A stretch of DNA of 12,444 nt from Agrocybe praecox. Taxonomy: Eukaryota > Basidiomycota > Agaricomycetes > Agaricales > Agrocybaceae. A model generated the notes under the pieces. The model made no database searches, was not told the DNA's origin, and saw only the letters and a list, made by a program, of their open reading frames with translations. Of the stretch, positions 1-8,022 are shown piece by piece; the first letter of the stretch is position 1, and each line of letters opens with the position of its first letter. The DNA is taken from NCBI GenBank assembly GCA_964017145.1, contig CAXHKQ010000009.1:1-12444 (forward strand), given 5' to 3'. The translations under genes were made by a program, and so were the position numbers.

Positions 1-94
1 TAATCTACATATATATAATCAAGTTGTTTTTCTTTGAGGTAGATAGACGCCGAAACTACTGAACCGATTATTATGAAATTTTGTATGTGTTTTT

Positions 95-746
95 GTGTTC
101 AGTCAGAGCGTGTTCGTGGAATAGTTCCGATATTCTGCGAATCAAGGAAATATAAAAATTGATGGTTTTTCGTAAAATTTATGATTTTATCTCAGAAACC
201 AACCACTACATCTAATCGGCGGTCGCGACTTCTGTTGTTAGGTTTGAGAGTATTGAACAAATTATCTTATTATATGCTAGCGACATCTGTAGGTGAACGC
301 TGTAACTTTTGTGGTAGAATTAAGTCACAGGTTCCACACGTTCCGCACGTCAAATCGTATGGAATTCTTGCTGACTCGACGTCTGATTCGACGTCGACTT
401 GCGTTCACATTGCTTACAGCGTGCCAGAACTGTATTTTAAAAACCTTACAACATATATCGCGACCGCCAATTAGATGTAGTGGTTGGTTTCTTCGATAAA
501 TTAATTAATTATAACCACATATGTCGCGACCGCTGATAAGAGGAACTGGTTGGTTTCTGAGATAAATGCATAAATTTTACGAAAAACCATCAATGCCGCA
601 TCACATAACGATGTTGTAAGGTTAGAGAATAGTTGTGTTCAACTAGAGATGTCGCTAGCATATATTAAGAGAATCCATTTGAATACTTGCTCGCTTTTGA
701 TGAAAAATTGCATGTGCATTAGTGTTCAGTTGGGGCGTGTTCGTGG
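95..746 (+). repeat. Direct repeat pair flanking the foldback block
   Basis: The 25-nt segments at 95-119 and 722-746 (starting 'gtgttcag', ending 'gcgtgttcgtgg') match at 22 of 25 positions in direct orientation. Preceding bases also resemble each other ('gaaattttgtatgtg' versus 'gaaaaattgcatgtg'). They bracket the foldback block. Either the Helitron left end is duplicated, or one Helitron end sits inside another. Confidence 0.6.
158..664. repeat. Complex foldback repeat inside the Helitron left part
   Basis: Positions 158-205 and 547-594 are inverted repeats with 46 of 48 bases matching, including a perfect 24-bp outer block (158-181 with 571-594). A second inner arm, 458-491, is the reverse complement of 195-228 at 33 of 34 positions. 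A third pair, 271-288 with 647-664, is a perfect 18-bp inverted repeat. The right side thus carries two tandem versions of the left arm (about 450-500 and 515-570). This looks like a palindromic MITE or foldback element rearranged by tandem duplication. I recognise no coding content, and open frames here come from the palindrome. Confidence 0.75.
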
Positions 747-775
747 CATCGCGAACTTCGTTGGTTCATTGTGCG

Positions 776-1360
776 ATGCCACCGAAAAAGTCGAATCTCG
801 ACGACGGCAATAAGTGCAATAAGTGTCTACTCTCCGTTCCGCGATGCCACCGAAAAGATCGAATATCGGACGACAGACTCGCAGAGCGAATCAAACCGTA
901 CATGGACGATCCACACCACTAAATCAAGGCGAACAATCAAGATCGCGATCTCCATTACGTCGTAATGTGATACAATTGAGCCGGGCCGCATTTAACTACA
1001 ACTCAGATTTAGACTATGGTCATCACAACTCAGTTGAAATTGGAGCAATGGACAAAATGTGCACTTTCTGCGGCGCGTTGAAGTTCAGAAGCGAGACTCC
1101 AGGGATGTGTTGTGCAGAGCGAGTCAAACCGTAAATTAACGATCCACACAACGAAATCAAGATCGCGATCTTTTGAGCCGGGCCGCATTCAATTACAACA
1201 CAGATTTAGACTATGACCATCACAACTCAGATGCAATTGGTGCAATGAACAACATTTCCCTTTCTGCGGCGCGATGGAGTTCAAACATGAGACATCAGGA
1301 AGGTGTTGTGCGAGAGGTAGGGTGAAACTGCCACCGTTTAACTCATCTCCAGACCAATTA
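776..1360 (+). pseudogene. Helitron Rep-helicase N-terminal fragment, duplicated and broken
   Basis: An open stretch from ATG 844 to the stop at 1132-1134 encodes a basic N-terminus (MPPKRSNIGRQTRRANQ) followed by RAAFNYNSDLDYG and the signature CTFCGALKFRSETPGMCC. This is the conserved zinc-finger-like segment that precedes the Rep domain in insect Helitron proteins. The start is itself repeated: a near-identical MPPKKSN start lies at 776, 68 bp upstream. A second diverged copy of the whole segment follows (1117-1312), then a piece reading GRVKLPPFNSSPDQLCT, which normally follows the CC motif. Reading frames are broken between the pieces, so no functional protein is made. Confidence 0.8.
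884..1312 (+). repeat. Tandem duplication of Helitron N-terminal coding segment
   Basis: Unit 1 (884-1116) and unit 2 (1117 to about 1312) both start 'gagcgarTCAAACCGTA' and contain 'ttgagccgggccgcatt', 'cagatttagactatg' and 'ctttctgcggcgcg'. The offset is 233 bp at the left side. Unit 2 lacks about 35 bp around the arginine-serine stretch. The duplication repeats the CxxC zinc-finger module and happened after or during decay, since unit 2 is out of frame and has lost key cysteines. Confidence 0.8.
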
Positions 1361-1385
1361 TGCACGTTCAACGTTCATAATGGAA

Positions 1386-1790
1386 GGAGATTTCCGGCAG
1401 ACCCTATCGGTTATTCCTCAATAGACCACTGCCGATGAGCTCAATGCGGGTCTCAAGTTATCAGTATAGTAGCGAAAATCGGTCGAACTGACGCTGTCGA
1501 CGAATATGCACGTGGATTTGCAGAATGATGAGTCTGCTGTAAAGTTGGCAAACCAAATCATGAGAGTCATGAGTCATGAGCATAGAATGGAGGCGTTCCG
1601 ACCGGATTGATCACGCTGTCAGGCAATTTTTGCAATAACGTATAATGCAAGGATCAATTAATTTAGAACGTTTTTCCCAATATCGATCGAAATTACGTTT
1701 CCCATGTATGGTTGAGCAAACGAGAAATTTTGGCAGTAACCAATAAGGATGTGAATTGTGAACGATCTGAATCTGGACATTCTGAAAAAA
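1386..1790 (+). pseudogene. Helitron helicase C-terminal remnant
   Basis: Translation at 1386 gives GDFRQTLSVIPQ, the SF1 helicase motif III region of Helitron proteins. In the same frame, after in-frame stops, come VELTLSTNMHVDLQNDESA (from about 1482), then in another frame PTGLITLSGNFCNNV (1598 on) and NYVSHVWLSKREILAVTNKD. These are consecutive pieces of the Pif1-like helicase of insect Helitrons, in correct order but with several stops and at least two frame changes. Motifs I and II and the whole Rep domain are absent, which places the internal deletion junction between about 1360 and 1386. Confidence 0.78.
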
Positions 1791-1938
1791 ATATCAGGTA
1801 ATAATAATTATTAAGGACAGCAACATAAGTTTATCGACGCTTGGTTTATCTGAGTCATTGGCCAGAGCCGATGTATTCGAGAAAAAAAAATGATGATCCA
1901 ATTATCTTCATACACTAATTATTGAATATTGAGTATGG

Positions 1939-1999
1939 TCAAGTCACCCCTGTGGAAAGGTACGTCACTTGAACCGAAACGTAAACTGGGGTGACTTGA
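1939..1999. repeat. 12-bp perfect inverted repeat hairpin
   Basis: 'tcaagtcacccc' at 1939-1950 is the exact reverse complement of 1988-1999. The 37-nt loop contains a third related piece, 'gtcacttgaa', at 1965-1974. It may be the remains of a small MITE. The surrounding 1800-2210 is AT-rich and shows no other recognisable coding sequence. Confidence 0.55.
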
Positions 2000-2216
2000 A
2001 ACAATACAGGTATACTCAAATGATTAGTATTTAGATAGCGCACAAAACTTCATCTCTCAAAAAATGTACAAAAATCTTGCAGTAATTTTTATTTTTTTTG
2101 TCGTTTTTCTAAAACGGACAGGCTCCGCGTGTTCCTCCTATGAACTCTAGAATAATGTACAGCAACCGTGTTTGATTGTTTTTTCGTGTTTGGTCCATAA
2201 AATGTTGATGAATTCT

Positions 2217-2276
2217 GATCGACTATTCAGATACACGATCGACTCTTCGGATACACGCTGGCCGCGAAGCGGCTAG
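2217..2276 (+). other. Helitron right end: 20-bp tandem repeat plus terminal hairpin
   Basis: Two copies of a 20-bp unit (2217-2236 and 2237-2256, 18 of 20 matching, starting 'gatcgact') are followed at once by a hairpin, 'ctggccgc' GAA 'gcggctag' (2258-2276). The hairpin has one G-T wobble. It ends in CTAG with T at 2277. Helitrons end in CTRR preceded by a hairpin that acts as the rolling-circle termination signal. Here the stem includes the CTAG rather than standing about 10 nt before it, which is a variation. Confidence 0.6.
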
Positions 2277-2780
2277 TCATATTATAGATAAGCTTAAACT
2301 TTTTCTCACAAAACTAAGAACCACAATAATTTCTGGTAATTTTTGCGAATGATGAGAGAATATTAGTAACATTTTCTCTACATTCCTTTCGAGTAAACGC
2401 TTGTACTCACATCACAGAACTATGAACTGTTTTTTGCAATATTACGAGGCAACTTACATCGTTCCAATTTTCGTTAAGTTCACAATATTCTCAATAACGT
2501 ATTTATCTGCGATATTTCCAGCATAATTCAGATCAAATTGCAATGTCGACATGTTTATCGGAAATGGACTTTCGGTAGGAGCTTCTCTCCCTTGCGAAAA
2601 GCGAATCAGTGTGATTAAAATAGAGGCTAACTATACACATACAAATGAAATTGCGATTCGACATCTGCGTTAACACCTCGTCTAATGCATAAATGTGAAA
2701 CTCGATATGGGTCACAAACAATCACGCAGCAAAATTGCTCTGCCATAGCAAAGATGTCGTGTACTAAGGGAGCATAGCAT
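2277..2780. other. AT-rich spacer without a clear gene
   Basis: Nothing here matches a family I recognise. One short - strand frame, 2454-2552, begins with ATG in the context 'aaacatg' and encodes 32 residues. Its end overlaps a good splice donor (GTAAGT, - strand, 2457-2452), so it could be a first coding exon, but it is short enough to be chance. Confidence 0.4.
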
Positions 2781-2957
2781 TATATATTCATCATCGCCAG
2801 GGCCCCTGATGACCAGCGGCTCAGTAGCGACTTCGGAGTTGTGTCTCCTGAGTCTACATATATAATATATAAGCATTCACAAAAGTACACCGGCACCAAG
2901 CCACCGTGCTGGGCCCACCTATTGCCGTACTCCTACTCCTATTCATAACACAAAGTG

Positions 2958-3134
2958 TTATTCCGACCCAAGAACACTTTCCAGAAATCGAAAAATCTCC
3001 TTAAGCTTCAACCCACGTAACTCATTCCTTTCTATTAGCTCCCGACCAAAGGTCGATACTCTTGCAGGAATGATAGCTGGGCACTCACATAGGATGTGAG
3101 CAGTACATTCATCGTCCTCCAAGCACAGTCTGCA
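2958..3134 (-). pseudogene. Frameshifted C-terminal zinc knuckle of the retrotransposon protein
   Basis: In the frame next to the RT-RNase H frame, 58 codons read CRLCLEDDECTAHILCE and on to a stop at 2958-2960. The spacing C-x2-C-x8-H-x4-C matches the CCHC knuckle found at the C-terminus of I/LOA/R1-type retrotransposon proteins. It overlaps the end of the main frame, so one small insertion or deletion near 3134 separates them. This is the only clear coding lesion I see besides the 5' truncation. Confidence 0.75.
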
Positions 3135-5202
3135 AAGAGGCGACTGGAGCGATTCTAAGTCTGTTCATATGTTTGTTCAGACAGTGACCTGTGAGATAGT
3201 TGACTAGCATGCCAACTTTCTCACGAGAGAAATCAAGAATTGATCTGGTGACAGAGCGTGATGGTTCTGACACGAAAAGTTTCGTATGAGCGCCAACGCT
3301 CGAGCTGCTCCATTTTCCAATTTGTAAAGAAGTAGCATTGTTGTTCACAATAGATCTACGAAATTTGTTAGAAACACCAAACTGCGGATAGGGTCCGCAT
3401 AGCATCGCGCTTGAACCAGCTTTCGCCAGAGAGTCTGCTTCAAGGTTTCCGGATAGGCCTGAGTGTGCAGGCACCCATATTAGTTGGACATTGTTCAATG
3501 TCGATAACGCCTCTAGTCTGCCGAGACACTCGCGCACAAGCAGAGAAGAACAACTTCGGCTGGAGAGTGCCTGAAGGACTGCTTGGCTGTCAGTCAAGAT
3601 GCTGATGTCTTGATCCCGGGTTCCCATTTCCAGCACTGTATGCGCAGCTGTTATAATGGCATATAACTCTGCCTGGAAGGGGGTAGTTTGTTCCCCTAAA
3701 GAAACGCTGAGACTGATATCGAGATCAGCGGAAAAGATGCCAGCCCCAGAAGAGATGGAGGTGCTGGATCCATCGGTGAAGACTTTCAGGCCTCTTGGAT
3801 AGACGGAGCCTGAAGCCCATGCTTCCCTAGTCGGTATAACACATTTGAATGGGGGGTCAAAGTGGTAAGAGACACTACAATGATCGGATCTTATGCTAAG
3901 ATCAGATGACAACAGGACCGATGTGCGAAGAATCGAAGAGTGACCTGCTACCCCACTCCCACTCGACATCCACATACCAGCATTAGAAAGGCGCAGAGCA
4001 GATTGTAGCGCTTCACCTTCAACATGGATGCCTATTGGTGAAATAGACAAAAGAACCTCCAGGGCAGCCAAAGGAGTTGTTCTGATTGCTCCCGAAATAC
4101 AGATACATGCAAGCCGCTGTACCTTATTTAGAGAACAAATCGTGGTTAAAACTCGTGTCCTTGGCCACCATACCAGAGCAGCATAGCACAAGGAAGGTCT
4201 AACAATAGACATGAAGATCAACCTTGTGATTTTAGGGGACAGACCCCAATTTCGGCCAAATGCTCTTCTGCATTGAAACATAGTTCGAATACCGATTTGG
4301 CATTTCGACTCAATGTGTTTGCGGAAGTTCAACTTCCTATCGAGTATCACTCCCAAATATTTTGTTTCAGTCTGGAGCGACAGATCCTTCCCAAACAGCA
4401 TAAGCGTCGACGGAAGTGAATAATCTCTCTTGTTCGAGAATAGAACAACACCCGTTTTAGCCGGGTTTACACTAAGGCCACTGGAAATGCACCATCTTTC
4501 ACATGTTCGAAGTGCTTGTTGGGCGACTTCAGTTACAGTGTGAAGATGTTTACCAATTGGTATGACGACTATATCGTCTGCGTAGCCTACCGAATAGTAT
4601 CCCAAGCGATTTAGTGTCACTAGAAGACTGTCTACAACCATGCTCCAAATTAGAGGAGATAGAACTCCCCCTTGCGGACAGCCTTGGTTCACCCTTGCTC
4701 TGATTAGGTTTCCCTTAGCATCCGCCACTACAGATCTGTTGAGGAGCATGCTCATGATCCATTGGCTGATGCCCCCTGGAATACCAAAACTATCAAAAGC
4801 CATAGAGACAGTTTCCACTTGAACCCTGTCGAACGCACCTTCAATGTCTAGAAAGAGACCGAGCGCAAACTCTTTTTTGCTACTTGCAACTTCTATTTTG
4901 TTCACAACACAGTGTAGGGCTGACTCCACCGACCTACCAGCCATATACGCATGTTGGAGCTTATGAAGCGGTCTATTTATCAGGATGTTATCCCTGACAT
5001 ATCTGTCGCAGAGCCTTTCAAGCGTTTTAAGCAGGAAAGACATGAGACATATCGGCCTAAATGACTTTGGTTGGTCGTAGGATTCCTTTCCAGGTTTTGG
5101 AAGAAAAACTACCTTCGATGTTCTCCAGGCTGTAGGCATGAAGGATTGCCGTAAGCATGCCTTGAATATGTCGCATAATCTGGAGAGCGCCACATCACCC
5201 AT
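3109..5202 (-). CDS. Reverse transcriptase-RNase H polyprotein of the retrotransposon (partial)
   Basis: This 697-codon frame copies element RNA into DNA at the nicked target. The RT domain covers about residues 1-300: KSFRPICLMSFLLKTLE (46-62), motif A LFLDIEGAFD with Asp119, motif B NQGCPQGGVLSP (172-183), motif C YADD (207-210), LSVNPAKTG (243-251) and TKYLGVILD (280-288). The RNase H domain covers about 473-595, with Asp477 (FTDGSS), Glu512 (AELYAI), Asp538 (LTDSQ), His580 (PAHSGLSGN) and Asp590, so the catalytic set looks complete. The Met at 5202 is not the native start: the same frame stays open upstream with conserved RT residues (KSAGPDNIKP). The last residues (QTVLGGR) come from a frameshift that cuts off the zinc knuckle. 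Intact RT and RNase H motifs suggest a fairly recent insertion, but without the endonuclease it cannot move itself. Confidence 0.85.
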   Translation of the reverse strand: MGDVALSRLCDIFKACLRQSFMPTAWRTSKVVFLPKPGKESYDQPKSFRPICLMSFLLKTLERLCDRYVRDNILINRPLHKLQHAYMAGRSVESALHCVVNKIEVASSKKEFALGLFLDIEGAFDRVQVETVSMAFDSFGIPGGISQWIMSMLLNRSVVADAKGNLIRARVNQGCPQGGVLSPLIWSMVVDSLLVTLNRLGYYSVGYADDIVVIPIGKHLHTVTEVAQQALRTCERWCISSGLSVNPAKTGVVLFSNKRDYSLPSTLMLFGKDLSLQTETKYLGVILDRKLNFRKHIESKCQIGIRTMFQCRRAFGRNWGLSPKITRLIFMSIVRPSLCYAALVWWPRTRVLTTICSLNKVQRLACICISGAIRTTPLAALEVLLSISPIGIHVEGEALQSALRLSNAGMWMSSGSGVAGHSSILRTSVLLSSDLSIRSDHCSVSYHFDPPFKCVIPTREAWASGSVYPRGLKVFTDGSSTSISSGAGIFSADLDISLSVSLGEQTTPFQAELYAIITAAHTVLEMGTRDQDISILTDSQAVLQALSSRSCSSLLVRECLGRLEALSTLNNVQLIWVPAHSGLSGNLEADSLAKAGSSAMLCGPYPQFGVSNKFRRSIVNNNATSLQIGKWSSSSVGAHTKLFVSEPSRSVTRSILDFSREKVGMLVNYLTGHCLNKHMNRLRIAPVASLQTVLGGR

Positions 5203-5311
5203 TTTCTGTAGCAGCGCCGGTTTGATGTTGTCCGGGCCAGCACTCTTTAAAGGTGAATAGCATAGTGGTAGTGGGCCCAGTCCGGTGGGTAGAGGAAAAA
5301 CAATATATATT

Positions 5312-6172
5312 ATCGGAAATGTTCTCGCATTTTGAACATTTTGAACACCCTATGTCCTCCATTAATTACGCCACTGGTTCATATATTCATATACCCCACC
5401 CCGGACACATTTAACTGTAAAGAGGCGCGTGCCGCTTATCCGTATACACAAATATTGCGACGACGGCGGCAGCGCCGATTATGATATATGTGCACTGTGA
5501 GATCGGAATATTGAACCGAACCGAGAGCGACCCAAATATTCCCCATTCGGCGTAATATGAAAATATTGCGAAAAATCGCGGCGCCCGAAACTTTATAAGG
5601 ATATACGCCCGCCGGGTGTTACACGAAAATCCGCTTATCATTCGACGACGACATCTGCGTGCTCTGTAGAGTTTTGGCACACGCGCAGCGGTCTTGGCGA
5701 ACTTTCGTGCTTCAGAATTTGTCATGTAATATGCGTATTTCGATTCGTGCGGTTGACACATGTCAGTAACGCGGATTTGATTCCTCCAGAACCAGAGTTG
5801 GTAATTTGATGAAAGACCCATCAATAACATAGCATGTCTCAAATATCGTGGATTATTTTAGCTTAGAATTTTTAAACGGCCATCATCGGCAGGCCGAACC
5901 TTGGACTTTGAAAAATATGATTGCAAATCGTTGGAATTTTATCAGATAGAAACACAAATAAAATGCTCAAGTACAAAAAAATCAACCAGCTGAAAATTAC
6001 AAAATCATATTAAATTTATGTCACGTTTGACGTATTGGCTTTTGAAAAGGTTGACTACAATAACTTGTTTGCCATAAGTGCACTAGAATAGACGTCGATC
6101 GGCTAGTTAATATTCACACTCATTTCAACAACTCTGCTCCTTGCCCTTTCCTCCGCCCTCGCTCCCGCCCAG
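5312..6172. other. Region upstream of first visible Shank exon
   Basis: No Shank exon can be recognised here. 5320-5345 has a 9-bp tandem ('cattttgaa' twice). 5411-5842 is less AT-rich and holds a 143-codon open frame on the - strand (separate entry). From about 5850 the DNA is plain AT-rich intron-like sequence, ending in a pyrimidine-rich tract (6128-6170) that forms the acceptor of the 6173 exon. Confidence 0.5.
5411..5842 (-). CDS. Unexplained 143-codon open frame, possibly not a gene
   Basis: I do not recognise this protein. It is very basic in the middle (arginine/lysine-rich, about residues 45-90) and has one hydrophobic stretch near the C-terminus (YIIIGAAAVVAIFVY, about 118-132) that could be a membrane segment. 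It ends a few residues later. The + strand is also fairly open over part of this region, which argues that low stop-codon density rather than selection keeps the frame open. No promoter, splice site or neighbouring coding piece supports it. It could be a fragment of an unknown transposon. Confidence 0.15.
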   Translation of the reverse strand: MRHAMLLMGLSSNYQLWFWRNQIRVTDMCQPHESKYAYYMTNSEARKFAKTAARVPKLYRARRCRRRMISGFSCNTRRAYILIKFRAPRFFAIFSYYAEWGIFGSLSVRFNIPISQCTYIIIGAAAVVAIFVYTDKRHAPLYS

Positions 6173-6504
6173 CTCAAGTACAAGCGACGCGTCTACAAAA
6201 TGCTCAATCTCGACGAGAAGCAACTGAAGGCGCTGCACACGCGCGCCAATCTGCGGCGCTTCCTCGAGTGCATCAACGGCGGCCACGTGGAGAAGATCGC
6301 CAAGATGTGCGCCAAGGGGCTGGATCCGAATTTCCATTGCAGCGAGACCGGCGACACGCCGCTGACGCTGGCGACGGGCGCCAAGAAGCCGAACAAGCTG
6401 CTGATTGCGCTGGTCAATGGCGGGGCGCTGCTGGACTATCGGACGAGGGACGGCTCGACGGCGCTGCATCGGGCGGTGGAGCGCGACTGTTTGGAGGCGG
6501 TCAC
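6173..6504 (+). CDS. Shank: Shank exon A: end of SPN domain and first ankyrin repeats (partial gene)
   Basis: Shank proteins (Prosap in Drosophila) are scaffolds under the postsynaptic membrane, linking receptor complexes to the cytoskeleton. This internal exon encodes 110 codons plus two bases. It opens with LKYKRRVYK, the end of the N-terminal SPN (Ras-association-like) domain, then LHTRANLRRFLE and ankyrin repeats with helix-start motifs DTPLTLAT (residues 61-68 of the spliced fragment) and STALHRAV (95-102). The acceptor is 'ctcccgcccag|C' behind a pyrimidine tract and the donor is AC|GTAAGT. The ATG at 6200 is not the start: the frame is conserved upstream to the acceptor. Entry phase 0, exit phase 2. 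Base composition is strongly GC-rich against the flanking introns. Confidence 0.96.
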
Positions 6505-7100
6505 GTAAGTGTGCAGACTTATCAAGATATTTAAATACCTATTATTTTAAAAATATTACGAACACTTTGAAGACTATTTAGATTATAACAATAAAATACT
6601 TTCCATTTGTAACTATTTCAACATTTCCGCAATTTTTAGTCAAACTTTGAGGCTTCATTCCGAAGAAACTACTACGTATTAATAATGGCGTTTGCTAGCT
6701 AAATCTTTTTACCATATTTGGGCAGCAACCGGATTCCTTGTCTTTAAAACTGCTCATATTTCGAGGCTATCCATGAATCAATCCCATGTTGACATCTTCG
6801 TAAGAATTCAAGAGCTCGTTAGCGAAGCCGAGTGCCATCGATAGGACAAGTAGTAACTAGATGGAACGTATCGGTATTGTTCACATTTGTTGATTTTGGC
6901 ACCACTCCTGAGTTATTTCACGAAAAGGCCAAAAGACCTTGAACTTGGAAATCATAAGTTTCAAAGTATTGAATCTACTCGCAACACGATCTGTATCATA
7001 AAAAGCAGTAGTGTTGATACTATAATGTTGACAGATATCCAATAATATTTGTTTATCAATTAACATCACTGCTGTTTGAAACAAATATGTTTATGTTTTA

Positions 7101-7401
7101 CATTAGACACCTCAAAGTCGGATTCGACTCGGTCTACCACGTTAAGCCTCGGTCTCGGCGCTTTGTCGTTGAGCAATTGTTGTTGCCCACTGAAAGTGAG
7201 AGAGTCAGAAAGAGAGGCGCGTTCAGCATGTCAGTTCAGTTCGTGGCTGTTTGTTTTGATTATGAACTGGCATTCGAACTGACATGCTGAACGCGCCTCT
7301 CTTTCTTCCATCGCGCAACAACAATTGCACAGCGACAACGCGCCTCGACCGCGGCTTCACGTGGTAGACCGAGTCGTATTTTTTGTGTGGAGTGTCTACT
7401 G
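7101..7401. mobile_element. Palindromic MITE, copy 1 (TTAA target site)
   Basis: The element is one long inverted repeat. The inner block 7207-7237 is the perfect 31-bp reverse complement of 7276-7306, with a 38-nt loop. Outer parts match too: 'gactcggtctaccacgt' on the left (7126-7142) is mirrored at 7359-7375. The ends read CATTAGACAC on the left and, reversed, CAGTAGACAC on the right. TTAA follows at 7402-7405 and TTTA precedes at 7097-7100, so the target site was TTAA, as in the piggyBac superfamily. It has no protein. Transcribed within Shank pre-mRNA it would fold into a hairpin about 130 bp long with mismatches. Confidence 0.85.
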
Positions 7402-8022
7402 TTAATACTCTTCGAAGACATATTTTTGCACAGTCTGCCCAAGTATCGTGTGCTTATGTTTGGGTATGTTTGTGGGTGTTTCGGCTGTTTTGGTGTCACG
7501 TTCGCCGGGCACACACGCATAAATTGGATTAGAGTGCGTGCGACGCGCTCAAGTCTGCGATGTGTGTGTGTGTGCATTCGAATGGGCGCACAATCAATGG
7601 GCACACAATCAAGCGCGTATGGCGGCCGCAGAAGGTTCGCGGTCGCTTCGCGTGCTTCGGTTGAGGTTGCTGCTGCTGTGGCCTACATGCGCTATCGAGC
7701 AGGAGATTCTTGTTGTTGGCTGAAGTGTGCACAAAACCGCCACATGTGGTCATTGGGACGATTTGGGATAACGATGTATCGACTAAGCATCGATATTCGA
7801 GTGATTATTCGATATTTCGATCTGAAGGTCTTCTGAAAACGAACAAAGAATTATACGAAGTCTTTCGATGATTGCTTGATCCCATCAGAGAGCCGATAAA
7901 ATCAGACACGAGTATTCCAGTTGAAGCCAATAGAAGACACATCGATTTTTGTTAATATTTTCGAATGGTCAGGATTCGAGCACAATTCTATTACCTTTCA
8001 TTTGAGTATACGTTTGTAGCTC

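Larger units (their letters stand above)
4..2276 (+). mobile_element. Degenerate, internally deleted Helitron
   Basis: The left edge reads A|TC, followed by an AT-rich tract and the motif 'gaaactactgaaccgatt' that is common near insect Helitron ends. The right edge is an 8-bp stem hairpin ending in CTAG and followed by T, as expected for Helitron insertion between A and T. Between the edges lie recognisable pieces of the Helitron Rep-helicase protein: an N-terminal CxxC/CC segment (844-1134, partly repeated to about 1360) and helicase pieces from about 1386 to 1790. The Rep nuclease and early helicase motifs are missing, so this is an internally deleted copy with stops and frameshifts. It moved by rolling-circle replication when active and is now dead. 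The protein family assignment is firm. The exact left terminus is less certain because it lies at the window edge. Confidence 0.68.
2789..5303 (-). mobile_element. 5'-truncated non-LTR retrotransposon (LOA/I-like, RNase H-bearing)
   Basis: The element reads on the - strand. Its long frame holds a reverse transcriptase, an RNase H domain and, after a frameshift, a C-terminal CCHC knuckle. Endonuclease and ORF1 are missing: recognisable protein begins at KSAGPDNIKPALLQ (about 5205-5250), so it is truncated at its 5' end, the usual outcome of target-primed reverse transcription. The 3' untranslated region runs from 2957 down to about 2789 and ends in a GATGATG-like tail. An 8-bp direct repeat TATATATT at 2781-2788 and 5304-5311 fits a target site duplication, although it is low complexity. 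The RNase H plus the RT sequence style suggest the LOA or I group. Confidence 0.85.

Noticed and set aside
181..499. Overlapping open frames of 97 and 68 codons near the left end
   Set aside because: They lie within the inverted-repeat block and reflect the palindrome, with no recognisable protein.
6200..6508. Shank translation start at ATG 6200
   Set aside because: Conserved Shank residues continue in frame upstream to a strong acceptor at 6171-6172, so this Met is internal.
7770..7830. CGATA cluster as a boundary or DREF/BEAF-type site
   Set aside because: Several CGATA motifs occur near 7790-7825, but such short motifs are common in AT-rich DNA and no other support is visible.
7387..7836. 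149-codon + strand frame in intron 1
   Set aside because: It begins inside the MITE end and runs through GT-rich simple sequence. The translation has no family resemblance and low-complexity character.
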